A stretch of 64,000 nt of DNA from an uncultured Eudoraea sp. (GTDB lineage Bacteria; Bacteroidota; Bacteroidia; Flavobacteriales; Flavobacteriaceae), in contig CAMYIE010000012.1 in the NCBI GenBank assembly GCA_947258405.1, positions 1-64,000 on the forward strand, read 5' to 3'. This document shows, piece by piece, positions 8,214-17,419 of the stretch. Numbering within the stretch: position 1 is the stretch's first letter; each line of letters opens with the position of its first letter. Below the pieces are notes generated by a model. It worked only from the letters and a program-made list of their open reading frames with translations. It was not told the origin of the DNA and ran no database searches. The translations under genes were made by a program, and so were the position numbers.

Positions 8214-8957
8214 ATGCAAACGAAGCTAGAAGCAGTATTGGTTGATGATGAAGATAAGGCGTTGCAGAGTCTTTCATGGGAATTAACCAACTTCAGTGAC
8301 GAAATAGATGTTGTAGCCTCTTTTACAGATCCTTTTAAAGCACTGACATACCTGGAGACTCACACCCCCGACTGTCTATTTCTCGATATTGAAATGCCAA
8401 CGATGGATGGCTTCCAGTTCATTCAGAAATTAAACAACAAAGATTTTCCGGTGGTGATCACCACTGCCTACAACCAGTATGCCATCAAAGCACTTAAAAA
8501 TGAGGCCATAGATTACCTTTTAAAACCTATCGATTCAGATGATCTGAAAGACACCATTGTTAAGATAAAGAAATTCAATTCCAAGATATATACAGCTGAA
8601 AAACTAGAAAAACTCCTGCTGAATTTCAATTCTAATTCCATCAATAAAAAGGTTACTTTCAGTACGGACGGCAAACTTGTATTCCTCGACAGTGAGGATA
8701 TCCTGTATGCGGAATCGGATGGTAATTATAGCACCATTTACCTGTCGGATGGTCAAAAGATTGTGCTGACCAAAAAACTAAAAGAAGTGAACGAACTCCT
8801 GCCCAGTGATACGTTTTTCAGAATACACAATTCCTATATCATCAACCTCTCAAAAATCAAGGAATTCCTAAAAACCGATGGTTACGTAATACTTAAATCT
8901 AATCATAAAATACCGGTTTCCCGTCAAAAGAAATCGGACTTCCTGGACCTCATTTAA
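8214..8957 (+). CDS. LytTR-type DNA-binding response regulator
   Basis: The 247-residue regulator has an N-terminal receiver domain (about 1-120) with acidic pocket DDED at 11-14, phospho-acceptor D58 (CLFLDIEMP) and conserved K104 (YLLKPID). The C-terminal half (about 150-247) is a LytTR domain, recognisable from DILYAESDGNYSTIYLSDG, the KLKEVNELLP segment and FRIHNSYIINLSKI, which binds DNA through beta-strands. It is 9 bp from a LytS-type kinase gene, so the two form a two-component system. The divergent secreted peptide gene is a plausible target or signal source, though nothing in the sequence proves it. Confidence 0.96.
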   Translation: MQTKLEAVLVDDEDKALQSLSWELTNFSDEIDVVASFTDPFKALTYLETHTPDCLFLDIEMPTMDGFQFIQKLNNKDFPVVITTAYNQYAIKALKNEAIDYLLKPIDSDDLKDTIVKIKKFNSKIYTAEKLEKLLLNFNSNSINKKVTFSTDGKLVFLDSEDILYAESDGNYSTIYLSDGQKIVLTKKLKEVNELLPSDTFFRIHNSYIINLSKIKEFLKTDGYVILKSNHKIPVSRQKKSDFLDLI

Positions 8958-8966
8958 AAATAGCCT

Positions 8967-10901
8967 ATGGTATTTACCAAGGTAAAATCTCCCCTACTTC
9001 TTTCAGCGCTGTTTATTTTTCAAGCCATTATCGGTCAGATTACTGATCCCGGTTTTGAAGCAGTGACCAAGGAGCTTATTGAAAATACATCGCAGTCGTA
9101 CAGCGAAATCGACCAGGCGATGAGGAAAAACAGATCTGATACGCTTCAGATGAAGTATTTCCTCGAACAATCTGCAAAAGAGAATTATTGGGACGGCACT
9201 TCATACGCCTATAATCAATTGGGAGTCTATTACAGGGATGTTTCAGACTTTTCAAATGCTGTAAAATTCCATGAAGCCGCATTGCAGGCAGCTGATCAGG
9301 CTAATAATATTGAACTACGGATCATGAGCCTTAATATGCTCGGTGCTGTATATCGTAAAAAAGATGGTATAAAAGCGGCGCTGGATTATTATCAGGAGGC
9401 GTTAAAACTGGCAGAGTCTATCGAGGAACCCAATGATTATATACAAAGCAGTATCAATAATGCGACCAACGGCATAGGAAATGTTTACAAATCATTAGGA
9501 CAATACGACCTTGCGATCAACTACTTTAGAAATTCCCTTGACTATGAATCCGATCTGGGCAATACCAGGGGGCTGGCTATAAATTATCAAAACATCGCTG
9601 AATGCAAGGAAGCCCAGGGACAATTGAAAGCGGCACTGGAGAACTATGAAGCTTCCTTGCGATTTAACGAAAAAGTGGGGTCTGAACGAATACGGGTGGT
9701 TAATAACTACGGTATAGCGCATGTTTATGTACACCTGGATATGATGGAAGAAGCCCTTGAAAAGCTTGAATCCATTCTCCCCGCGGCAGAGAAACTAGGG
9801 GACCCTGAAATCTTGTCTTCGGTATATATTCATATGGGGTGGACCCTCACCCGCCTTAAACAGTTAGATAAAGCAAAAGGCTATTTAGACAAGGGATTGG
9901 ACATTTCCAGGCAATATCAGTTGCTGGCCAACCTCGAACAGGTAAATTCCTTTCTTCACGACTTATGGCTGGAGCAAGGAGATTATGAAAAAGCCCTGAA
10001 CTACTATAAGGCTTCCAAATCAGCAGAGAGAGAAATTTCGAACGACCGCGACCGCCGTTATGTCTATGATGTTATCTCACGTTCGGAGGTAGAAAAACGC
10101 AGCAACCAGATCGAAATGCTCGCAAAAGAGAACGAGATCGTAAAACTCCGTCTTCGCCGGAATAAAAATACGCTATTGGTAAGTGCCCTTTTGCTCGCGT
10201 TATTTACCATCATCCTCTACATTCTATACCGGCAGTATCAGCTAAAAAGCGATAAAAAGTTGCTTACCCTGGAACAGAGCATGCTGAGAAGCCAGATGAA
10301 CCCTCATTTTTTGTTCAATTCGCTCAATTCAATCAAGCTGTACATTATTAATAACGAGACCAAAAACGCGGTCCATTACCTCAATAAATTCTCCAAATTG
10401 ATCCGTAAAATCCTGGAGGCTTCCTCACTTAAGGAAATTCCCCTGGCCGAAGAGCTGGAGACCGTGGAACTCTATATGAACATAGAGAATATTCGATTCT
10501 CCAATGAGATCGAATTTGATATCAAAGTCGATGAAGGGATCGATCCCCATATCGTTAAAATCCCATCCCTTATACTCCAGCCATTTTTGGAGAATGCCCT
10601 GTGGCACGGACTCTCATCAAAGGAAGGAGAAAAATCTGTGCTTGTACATGTTAAAAATGGAGAGAAAGGATTTATTCAGATAGCGATAACCGATAACGGC
10701 GTAGGCAGAGAAAAAGCCGCCGAACTAAAAGAGAGCAAAGTTCTTAAGAGAAAGTCGGTTGGTATCGACATTACCAAAGAGCGGCTCGATAATTTCTCCA
10801 AAGACTATCAGAATTCATTCGATGTGAAGATATTCGACCTATTTGACGATCAGGGTAAGGCATCAGGAACAAATGTCGTTTTACATATTCCGACGATCTG
10901 A
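8967..10901 (+). CDS. TPR-containing LytS/YehU-type sensor histidine kinase
   Basis: The 644-residue kinase has a signal peptide (about 1-24). A periplasmic array of tetratricopeptide repeats covers about 60-390, for example SAYAYNQLGVYYRD-like and NNATNGIGNVYKSLGQYD units. A transmembrane helix follows at about 403-423 (LLVSALLLALFTIILYILY), then a cytoplasmic His_kinase domain with the hallmark QMNPHFLFNSLNSIK near residue 445 and an ATP-binding N/G box (DNGVGREKA near 576). This layout fits the kinase partner of LytTR regulators. The TPR array probably senses a protein or peptide partner. Its last 21 bp overlap the convergent DUF3109 gene. Confidence 0.95.
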   Translation: MVFTKVKSPLLLSALFIFQAIIGQITDPGFEAVTKELIENTSQSYSEIDQAMRKNRSDTLQMKYFLEQSAKENYWDGTSYAYNQLGVYYRDVSDFSNAVKFHEAALQAADQANNIELRIMSLNMLGAVYRKKDGIKAALDYYQEALKLAESIEEPNDYIQSSINNATNGIGNVYKSLGQYDLAINYFRNSLDYESDLGNTRGLAINYQNIAECKEAQGQLKAALENYEASLRFNEKVGSERIRVVNNYGIAHVYVHLDMMEEALEKLESILPAAEKLGDPEILSSVYIHMGWTLTRLKQLDKAKGYLDKGLDISRQYQLLANLEQVNSFLHDLWLEQGDYEKALNYYKASKSAEREISNDRDRRYVYDVISRSEVEKRSNQIEMLAKENEIVKLRLRRNKNTLLVSALLLALFTIILYILYRQYQLKSDKKLLTLEQSMLRSQMNPHFLFNSLNSIKLYIINNETKNAVHYLNKFSKLIRKILEASSLKEIPLAEELETVELYMNIENIRFSNEIEFDIKVDEGIDPHIVKIPSLILQPFLENALWHGLSSKEGEKSVLVHVKNGEKGFIQIAITDNGVGREKAAELKESKVLKRKSVGIDITKERLDNFSKDYQNSFDVKIFDLFDDQGKASGTNVVLHIPTI

Positions 10902-11462
10902 AAGCGATTTCGCCACTGCCTCCAATTCGAGGTACCAGTCTTCCCCAAACTTTCGGATCAAAGCGGTTTTTACGAATTTGTAGATCGGTATTTCCAATTG
11001 GGCCCCTAGTGAACAGGCCGGATCGCATATTTGCCATCGATGATAATTAACGGCTGTTAGTTTGCTATATTCCCGGATGCGCACAGGGTATAAATGACAA
11101 GAAATGGGTTTTTGCCATGTTATTGCTTTGGCTCTGTGAGCCTTTTCTATCCCACATTCGGCCGTGCCATTTTTACTAAATACCGTATAGGCACATTCCT
11201 GGTTATCCACCAGCGGCGTTTCCCAATCACCATCAGAGCCTTTTACAAAAGTCCCCTGATCCCTAATCGCCTTCACCCCTTCCTTACGAAGATAGGGTAT
11301 GATATCTTCGATTATTTCATTCAGGATCTGGGTTTCTGCTTCTTCCAGCGGTGCACCTGCAGACCCATCCACACAACACGCCCCTTTACATGCATTCAGA
11401 TCGCAAACAAATTGATGATCAAGGATCTCTTCAGAAACCACTGTTTTTCCCAGTTCGAACAT
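10881..11462 (-). CDS. DUF3109 family Cys-rich protein
   Basis: From the ATG at 11462 the product has 193 residues, beginning MFELGKTVVSEEILDHQFVC. This matches the family start, so the in-frame ATG at 11522, which would add 20 residues, is less likely. The cysteine cluster CDLNACKGACC, the later ECAY and EC-G residues, and CHLYPVRI resemble the YkgJ-like/DUF3109 proteins, thought to bind Fe or Zn. Function is unknown. The gene ends inside the 3' end of the convergent kinase gene (21-bp overlap). Confidence 0.93.
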   Translation of the reverse strand: MFELGKTVVSEEILDHQFVCDLNACKGACCVDGSAGAPLEEAETQILNEIIEDIIPYLRKEGVKAIRDQGTFVKGSDGDWETPLVDNQECAYTVFSKNGTAECGIEKAHRAKAITWQKPISCHLYPVRIREYSKLTAVNYHRWQICDPACSLGAQLEIPIYKFVKTALIRKFGEDWYLELEAVAKSLSDRRNM

Positions 11463-11552
11463 AACTATGTGCAATTGATCAGTAAATATAATCCTATTAC
11501 CCAAGACCTGTTTTATTTTCAATTTTCATGCGGTCAAAATCGGTATTAAATG

Positions 11553-11560
11553 TACTTTTG
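11553..11560 (+). promoter_or_regulatory. Bacteroidota -7 element for marC
   Basis: TACTTTTG matches TAnnTTTG and lies 22 bp before the marC ATG, giving a short leader of about 15-18 nt. No clear TTG -33 element is visible. Confidence 0.4.
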
Positions 11561-11582
11561 CCGCCAATTTAAATGAAGCGTC

Positions 11583-12158
11583 ATGAATTTTAGTATCAAG
11601 GAGATCGCCACGACGACAATGGTTCTTTTTGCAGTGATAGATATTGTTGGCAATGTCCCTATTATTATCAGCCTGCGAAAAAAAGTTGGTCATATTCAAT
11701 CGGGTAAAGCATCTGTTGTAGCTGCCATTATTATGATCGCATTTTTATTTGTAGGGGATAAGATTCTGACCCTGATAGGTATCGATGTGAATTCCTTTGC
11801 AGTAGCAGGGTCTTTTGTATTGTTTTTTCTTGCTATCGAAATGATCCTGGGTATCGCGATTTACAAAGATGATGAGCCCGAAAGTGCTTCCATTGTGCCC
11901 ATAGCCTTCCCTCTTATAGCAGGAGCCGGCACCATGACTTCAATCCTGGCCCTAAGGGCCGAATTCTTCGTGGAAAACATCATTACTGCCATCATCATCA
12001 ATATTATTTTTGTGTATCTTGTCTTAAAGTCGTCTGCAAGGATCGAACGACTTTTGGGAAGAAGTGGTCTGAGTATTATCAGGAAGGTTTTCGGGGTAAT
12101 TCTACTTGCCATTGCCGTTAAACTATTTGCATCGAATATTCATCAACTATTTCAATGA
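11583..12158 (+). CDS. MarC family integral membrane protein
   Basis: The 191-residue product has about six hydrophobic helices. The family signatures VIDIVGNVPI near residue 20 and IVPIAFPLIAGAGTMT near residue 100 identify the MarC family. Despite the name, MarC proteins are not established multiple-antibiotic resistance factors and their substrate is unknown. The gene is divergent from the DUF3109 gene and is followed by a small two-helix membrane protein. Confidence 0.95.
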   Translation: MNFSIKEIATTTMVLFAVIDIVGNVPIIISLRKKVGHIQSGKASVVAAIIMIAFLFVGDKILTLIGIDVNSFAVAGSFVLFFLAIEMILGIAIYKDDEPESASIVPIAFPLIAGAGTMTSILALRAEFFVENIITAIIINIIFVYLVLKSSARIERLLGRSGLSIIRKVFGVILLAIAVKLFASNIHQLFQ

Positions 12159-12186
12159 TCAGATCGATCCAAACATTATAGAAACT

Positions 12187-12390
12187 ATGAACAAATCAAT
12201 TTATATTGTATTGATCATCCTGGCTATCCTGCTTATCGCCTATAATGCCACATTATTGGATTTCGATAATCTTTTAAGCGGTGATAGTACCATCGCCCTG
12301 ATAGGAATTGTTGCTGCACTTTGTGCCATAATTTTACTCTTAATCTTTATCACTTCGAAGAAAATAGAAAAGAAAGTAGGCAAAAAATAA
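12187..12390 (+). CDS. Small two-helix membrane protein
   Basis: The frame starting ATG AAC AAA encodes 67 residues: helix 1 (SIYIVLIILAILLIAYNATL), a short loop with LDFDNLLSGDS, helix 2 (TIALIGIVAALCAIILLLIF) and a very basic tail (KKIEKKVGKK). An upstream in-frame ATG at 12106 lies inside marC and would add unsupported residues. It lies 28 bp after marC and probably shares its transcript. Function is unknown. Confidence 0.75.
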   Translation: MNKSIYIVLIILAILLIAYNATLLDFDNLLSGDSTIALIGIVAALCAIILLLIFITSKKIEKKVGKK

Positions 12391-12446
12391 TTGAATTTTA
12401 AGATCCCATAGCTTAGTAAGTTTTTCGTTTTGAGTAAATTACTCTG

Positions 12447-13832
12447 ATGAAATTTTACCCTCTGTTTCTTTTATTTTCCTCTCTGATAACGGCTTGCCTT
12501 CAGGCACAACCCTATGAGAAAGGAGTCCTAAAAGACACTGTTCATCTGATAGGTACACCGGAGGAAAGTTTTGCCCTCTATTTACCCCAATCTTTTGATC
12601 CGAAATCTCCCTCCGCGGTGATTTTCGTATTCGACCCGGCTGGCAGGGGCAATGCTGGTGCCATGCCATTTATAGAAGCTGCAGAAACCTACGATATCAT
12701 AGTGGTCTGTTCTAACAACAGCAGAAATGCCGCATATGCAAAGAATTTTGATATTGCTCAGCGTTGGTTTGATGACGTATTTTCAAGATTTAATATAGAT
12801 CAGAATCTTATCTATGCAGCAGGTTTTTCGGGTGGTTCCCGACTGGCATCAGCCATTGGTGTAATCTCAGGAGCGTTTAAGGGTGTTATCGGTTGTGGCG
12901 CCTCTTTTTCGGGGAACCCCGGGCAGGTACCTTATAAAAGTGATCATTTTTACTACTACGGATTAGTAGGAACCCTCGATATGAATTATCAGGAAATGCT
13001 CAATGCGAAACAATGGTTGAACAGGATGAACCTGCCTAATCGAATTATGACTTTTGATGGTAAACACCACTGGCCCGATAGTCAAGAAATAAGCTCGGCC
13101 TTCCATTGGTTCCGCCTTCAGGACATCAATAATAACCGATCTCCAACAGACCAGGTTTTTTTAGAATCCTATCTAACGACCTGGCTGGACAAAGCCCATG
13201 ATATGATGAAAACACAAAACTTAATCGGGGCTGCAGAAAATTATGAGCACATTATAAATACACTAAACCCGCATTTCGATCTGGATAGTATTTCGGGACA
13301 TCTCAAACAAATACGAAAAACCAGGGAATATAAAAAGGCGGTGAGTGAGAGGGAGCGCATTTCCTCACTGGAAAACAGATGGACCGAAAAGCTGGTCGGC
13401 AGGATCAGCCTAGAGACAGAACAGGAAAGTCTGCCGGAAGACTTTAGATGGTGGCATAAAGAAATGGACCAGCTGCATCAGGATTATATCGATGCTGAAA
13501 AACCTGAAATGAAGGATATGGGGCTGCGTCTGCAGAGCATGATCACAGCGGTCGCCATCGAAAACCTGGAGTTGGCGGTTTCACAAAACAATAGTAAAGA
13601 TATCCTTTACTATGCTTTGCTGATGCATGCCAATTGGCCCAAAAACGCCTATATCCAATTCAGGATAGCAAGGGCATACGCTTTGCAAGGGAAGGATGAA
13701 GAATCACTAAGTCACCTAAAACAGGCAGTGAATAATGGGTGGACGAACAAAAGTTGGATTTTAAAAGAAAAGGCCTTCGAATCGCTTGCCGAAGACAAAG
13801 AGTTTCAATTGATCCTGGAACAAATACGGTGA
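12447..13832 (+). CDS. Exported alpha/beta-hydrolase with C-terminal TPR-like region
   Basis: The 461-residue product has a signal peptide (about 1-21; ITAC at 14-17 might be a lipobox). An alpha/beta-hydrolase domain of the esterase/PHB-depolymerase type follows. The nucleophile elbow is GFSGG with S128, and the likely catalytic His is in DGKHHWPD near residue 208. Residues after about 240 are helical and end in TPR-like segments (YIQFRIARAYALQGKDEESL). The fusion of a hydrolase to a helical repeat suggests a cell-envelope esterase that binds a partner. The substrate is unknown. It ends 10 bp from the convergent ctpA gene. Confidence 0.8.
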   Translation: MKFYPLFLLFSSLITACLQAQPYEKGVLKDTVHLIGTPEESFALYLPQSFDPKSPSAVIFVFDPAGRGNAGAMPFIEAAETYDIIVVCSNNSRNAAYAKNFDIAQRWFDDVFSRFNIDQNLIYAAGFSGGSRLASAIGVISGAFKGVIGCGASFSGNPGQVPYKSDHFYYYGLVGTLDMNYQEMLNAKQWLNRMNLPNRIMTFDGKHHWPDSQEISSAFHWFRLQDINNNRSPTDQVFLESYLTTWLDKAHDMMKTQNLIGAAENYEHIINTLNPHFDLDSISGHLKQIRKTREYKKAVSERERISSLENRWTEKLVGRISLETEQESLPEDFRWWHKEMDQLHQDYIDAEKPEMKDMGLRLQSMITAVAIENLELAVSQNNSKDILYYALLMHANWPKNAYIQFRIARAYALQGKDEESLSHLKQAVNNGWTNKSWILKEKAFESLAEDKEFQLILEQIR

Positions 13833-13842
13833 ATTTATCTCC

Positions 13843-15465
13843 CTATTTTTCCGAATGAATTTGTGAAGCCTCATCCTGGCTAATGGTAGGCCGGTCCAGT
13901 TCGATTACTTTTTGCAGCATAGGGTCGGAATCCCCTTTGATCTTCGCATGGAGGTTGGGCGAAAAGAGCTGTCCGGCAAGAGAGGCTTTTAAATAGCGTT
14001 TAATATCCTCTTCATAGTCATAGAAACTAAGTTTTATGGTGCTTGCCAGACAATAGTCGACAAATCTTTCAAACAGGATATCATCTACCCTGAAATCCTT
14101 TAGGAATTCATTCCTGCTGATCCCCTGGAATCGTGTTCTGTCTTCCTCAAGATGCTGGAATATAAAACGCGAAATAAAACCGAGACTATCCATACTTTCA
14201 ATGGCCTCAGATTCGTTACTTCCAATCGGTACGAAAACATCTGGTACAATACCCCCGCCGCCATAGACCACTTTGCCTTTGGGTGTGGTAAATCTTAGCG
14301 AATCTGTTACTTTGATGCTGTCTACAGAGACCAGTTCCCCATTGTGATACCGGTCTGTGAACTCCTGGTAGTAGTCGCTACTGCCATTCTGATAATCTCT
14401 CTGAATAGACCTTCCTGTGGGGGTATAGTATCTCGAAACGGTCAATCTCACTGCCGAACCATCGCCTAGCTCCATCTCCCTCTGCACCAATCCCTTCCCG
14501 AAGGATCTTCTTCCTACAATCGTCCCTACATCATTATCCTGTAATGCCCCTGCGATAATCTCGCTTGCCGAGGCCGATCGTTCATTGATCAACACATAGA
14601 CCGGCTTGTCCTCGAAGGCGCCTTTTTCTGAAGCAAAGCTCTTATCTACCTTGCCATTTTTATTTTGAGTGAATAATATGAGTTTCCCATCCGTGAGGAA
14701 TTCGTCGGCTAACTGCTCTGCGATATTAAGGTAGCCTCCTGGGTTATCCCTTAAATCGAGGGTGAGTTTTTTTGCACCTCTTGTCTGCAAAACGGAAAGC
14801 GCTCCTTTGAATTCCTGATAGGTCGATTCAGCAAAACGGTTGATTTTGATATACCCCATTTCTGGCGTAAGCATATAGAACGCTTCCACACTTCTGATCG
14901 GAATTCGATCTCTTTTGATGGTGACATCAAAAATACTGTCGTAGGATTTCCGGTAAACTTTTAAAATTACCGAAGATCCGCTCAAGCCTTTTAGTTTACT
15001 AACGATCAGATCACTGGGCATGTTCTTACCATGAAGGGTGTCTGAGTTTGCCTTAAGAATCCTGTCTCCCGGCAAAATACCTTTGGTATCACTCGGGCCG
15101 TTCTCCACCGCTCTAATTACCGTGATCGTGTCCCTGATCATATAAAACGTAACCCCTATACCTACAAAATCCCCTTTCATGTTCTCGGAAACACGATCCA
15201 TTTCACTTTTGGGGATATAGACCGAATGAGGATCGAGTTTATCAAGGATATTATTCACTGTAAGATCTACAATACTATCGGTATTGATGTCGTCTACATA
15301 TTCATAATCGATATAGTCTATAAGTCGATTGAGCTTGTCCTTTTTTGAATTGGTGGTGAAGAGCTTTTCGGGAGAATCATTAAAATGAAGCTTACCGCCC
15401 ACGAAAATCCCAAGGGCTAATGCCAAAGCAATGATGGTGGGCCATATGTAATAATGTTTCTTCAT
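13843..15465 (-). CDS. S41 family C-terminal processing peptidase (CtpA-like)
   Basis: The 540-residue protease has an N-terminal membrane anchor (about 7-24), a PDZ domain (about 85-175) and the S41 catalytic core with the Ser-containing SASASE motif at 297-302 and Lys K324 in SFGKG. It would cut C-terminal regions of periplasmic or membrane proteins. The substrate-strand motif LDLRDNPGG is at 236-244. A long C-terminal region is normal for Bacteroidota members. It follows the dCMP deaminase gene by 14 bp, so both are probably transcribed together. Confidence 0.95.
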   Translation of the reverse strand: MKKHYYIWPTIIALALALGIFVGGKLHFNDSPEKLFTTNSKKDKLNRLIDYIDYEYVDDINTDSIVDLTVNNILDKLDPHSVYIPKSEMDRVSENMKGDFVGIGVTFYMIRDTITVIRAVENGPSDTKGILPGDRILKANSDTLHGKNMPSDLIVSKLKGLSGSSVILKVYRKSYDSIFDVTIKRDRIPIRSVEAFYMLTPEMGYIKINRFAESTYQEFKGALSVLQTRGAKKLTLDLRDNPGGYLNIAEQLADEFLTDGKLILFTQNKNGKVDKSFASEKGAFEDKPVYVLINERSASASEIIAGALQDNDVGTIVGRRSFGKGLVQREMELGDGSAVRLTVSRYYTPTGRSIQRDYQNGSSDYYQEFTDRYHNGELVSVDSIKVTDSLRFTTPKGKVVYGGGGIVPDVFVPIGSNESEAIESMDSLGFISRFIFQHLEEDRTRFQGISRNEFLKDFRVDDILFERFVDYCLASTIKLSFYDYEEDIKRYLKASLAGQLFSPNLHAKIKGDSDPMLQKVIELDRPTISQDEASQIHSEK

Positions 15466-15479
15466 CTGTCCATTAGACT

Positions 15480-15917
15480 TCAGATTACGTTTTCTGTTAC
15501 AGGAAGATGTTTCAGCTCTACGCCGGCTCTCTTCAGGAACTGCAAGCCCGAATCATCTTTGTAGGCCTTTTGGTACACCACCCGCCTGATACCAGACTGA
15601 TGGATAAGTTTACTGCATTCCCGACACGGGGAGAGAGTTATGTATAAAGTCGCTCCAATGCTCGACTGGGTTGAGGAAGCCAGCTTTGAAAGTGCATTGG
15701 CTTCAGCGTGCAAGACATACCATTTTGTATATCCTTCATCGTCCTCACAGATATTTTCAAAACCGGTTGGCGTCCCGTTGTAACCATCAGATATAATCAT
15801 CCGGTCCTTAACCACAATAGCCCCTACCTGTCGTCTTTTGCAATAAGACAACTTCCCCCATTCATATGCCATCTTAAGATAAGCCTTGTCGTACTTTTGC
15901 TGTTTATCTGTCGCCAT
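15480..15917 (-). CDS. dCMP deaminase family protein
   Basis: The 145-residue zinc deaminase has the family motifs HAE (70-72, zinc ligand and catalytic Glu) and PCREC (97-101, two zinc-binding Cys). The extended motif HAEANAL and the spacing fit the deoxycytidylate deaminases (ComEB-like) that supply dUMP for thymidylate synthesis. It is upstream of the CtpA-type protease gene on the same strand. Confidence 0.92.
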   Translation of the reverse strand: MATDKQQKYDKAYLKMAYEWGKLSYCKRRQVGAIVVKDRMIISDGYNGTPTGFENICEDDEGYTKWYVLHAEANALSKLASSTQSSIGATLYITLSPCRECSKLIHQSGIRRVVYQKAYKDDSGLQFLKRAGVELKHLPVTENVI

Positions 15918-16058
15918 GTATAGCTTAAAGTAAATATCGGATAACCCGATGTATGTTGCTAAGATACCGGCTTTGCAAAAGCATTACAACCTTAATCGGT
16001 TAATTTTTAATTAAAATCGATCGATGGTATTATATACGGAAATATAGGGCTGGCTAAG

Positions 16059-16790
16059 TCAAAGGCCCCTTTCATTTTGGATTTGCTCATAGGCTTTTTG
16101 AACCTGTTTAAACTTTTCCTCAGCACCCTTTTTTATGGCTTCATTATCTGTAATCACCTTATCTGGATGGTATTTTTTGGCCATTTTGCGATAGGCTTTC
16201 TTCACTTCATCATCGGAAGCCGTCTTTTCGATTTCCAGTATCTTATAAGCATTATCGGCCGATTTGATGAACATGGCCTTGATACTTTCAAAATCATAGG
16301 CATTGATCCTGAAATAGCCGGCAATCTCGTGTAGTTTGTTTATTTCAGCCTGACTAACCGCTCCATCGGCCTGGGCTATTCCAAAAAGGAAATGCACCAG
16401 TTGCAAACGCACCTCATATCGGGTGCGTTGATTGAGGAAGGTACAAATGCGATAGGCAGAAATTTCACGTTTTTTATTGACTTCATTAAACGTTCTGAAA
16501 ATAGCATTGGCGCGTTCCTTTCCATAGGTCTGAAGAAAATAACGCCGTACATAATCCATTTCGCGCTGGCTTATCTGCCCATCTGCTTTAATGACAATCG
16601 AGCAAAGCGTCAATAGATTTAGTTCAAAATCGGCCGGTGATACCCGTTGCCTGGTGAGGTCCTCAAACAGGGAGCCACCGCTACCTGGCCTTCCCATATT
16701 GTCCATCAAACTCCCGATTACAAATCCGAGAAGTGCTCCGGGAAGCCTGAAAAACAAAAAACCGATGATGGCCGCAAACCATTTAATCAT
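16059..16790 (-). CDS. DjlA-like co-chaperone: TerB domain plus J domain
   Basis: The 243-residue product has an N-terminal Gly-rich hydrophobic segment (about 5-28), a TerB-like helical domain (about 57-165; paired KADGQIS and QADGAVS motifs near 68 and 140) and a C-terminal J domain (about 180-243) with HPD at 208-210. It therefore should stimulate an Hsp70 (DnaK) at the membrane. The order membrane segment, TerB, J is that of DjlA. Confidence 0.92.
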   Translation of the reverse strand: MIKWFAAIIGFLFFRLPGALLGFVIGSLMDNMGRPGSGGSLFEDLTRQRVSPADFELNLLTLCSIVIKADGQISQREMDYVRRYFLQTYGKERANAIFRTFNEVNKKREISAYRICTFLNQRTRYEVRLQLVHFLFGIAQADGAVSQAEINKLHEIAGYFRINAYDFESIKAMFIKSADNAYKILEIEKTASDDEVKKAYRKMAKKYHPDKVITDNEAIKKGAEEKFKQVQKAYEQIQNERGL

Positions 16791-16883
16791 TCCTACTCAA
16801 AAATTTTCGCTAATATAGCCTATCGGCCAGATATAATGCATTACCGCCCGGTAAGTTAAAAAATATAAATCGTACAAATTAGT

Positions 16884-16891
16884 TATCTTTG
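16884..16891 (+). promoter_or_regulatory. Bacteroidota -7 element for the bacilliredoxin gene
   Basis: TATCTTTG is an exact TAnnTTTG match 30 bp before the ATG at 16922. The expected TTG -33 element is not clear. Confidence 0.45.
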
Positions 16892-16921
16892 TAGCTTATC
16901 TAAAACAAAAAAATTGAATCT

Positions 16922-17332
16922 ATGTATCCCGCAGAATTAGTAAAACCGATGAGAGAAGATCTGGCTATTGCCGGCTTCGAAGAATTATACACCGCGGAAG
17001 CTGTTGAAGAAGCGATCCAAAGCGATGGCACCACATTGGTTGTGGTGAACTCTGTTTGTGGTTGTGCAGCCGCCAATGCCCGGCCGGCCGCAAAATTGAG
17101 CTTGCAGAATAGCAAACGTCCTGAGCGACTGGTTACTGTATTCGCTGGTGTGGATACTGAGGCCGTTGATGCTGCACGTAACCTGATGATCCCTTTCCCG
17201 CCTTCTTCACCAAGCATGGCTCTGTTCAAAGATGGTGAGTTAGTGCATATGATCGAAAGACATCATATAGAAGGCAGGCCTGCCGAGATGATCGCTGAAA
17301 ATCTTACGGAAGCCTATAACGAACACTGCTAG
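16922..17332 (+). CDS. Bacilliredoxin (BrxA/BrxB family)
   Basis: The 136-residue thioredoxin-like protein carries the CGC motif at 46-48 ([10 protein letters not shown]), the mark of the YphP/YqiW family that removes bacillithiol from mixed disulfides. In organisms without bacillithiol the thiol partner may differ. Start, length and the closing segment ([17 protein letters not shown]) are typical. The gene is monocistronic: own -7 element and a strong intrinsic terminator. Confidence 0.95.
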   Translation: MYPAELVKPMREDLAIAGFEELYTAEAVEEAIQSDGTTLVVVNSVCGCAAANARPAAKLSLQNSKRPERLVTVFAGVDTEAVDAARNLMIPFPPSSPSMALFKDGELVHMIERHHIEGRPAEMIAENLTEAYNEHC

Positions 17333-17383
17333 AGAGGCTGTTAACGTCAACATCTCATGTTTTAATTATAGCCTGTAGAATAT

Positions 17384-17415
17384 AACCGCTCATGTTGGGC
17401 GGTTTTTTATTTTTG
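17384..17415 (+). terminator. Intrinsic terminator of the bacilliredoxin gene
   Basis: AACCGC (17384-17389) pairs with GCGGTT (17399-17404), loop 9 nt, followed by TTTTATTTTTG. It sits 52 bp after the stop codon. The T-run also contains a TATTTTTG promoter element for the next gene. Confidence 0.85.
17408..17415 (+). promoter_or_regulatory. Possible -7 element embedded in the terminator T-tract (plsC-like gene)
   Basis: TATTTTTG matches TAnnTTTG and ends 4 bp before the ATG at 17420. If used, transcription would begin at or next to the start codon, giving a leaderless mRNA. T-rich terminator tails match this consensus by chance, so confidence is modest. Confidence 0.3.
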
Positions 17416-17419
17416 TAGC

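Noticed and set aside
11094-11549. 151-codon plus-strand frame over the DUF3109 gene
   Set aside because: Antisense to a gene with conserved Cys motifs, with a composition rich in Phe, Cys and Arg typical of shadow frames.
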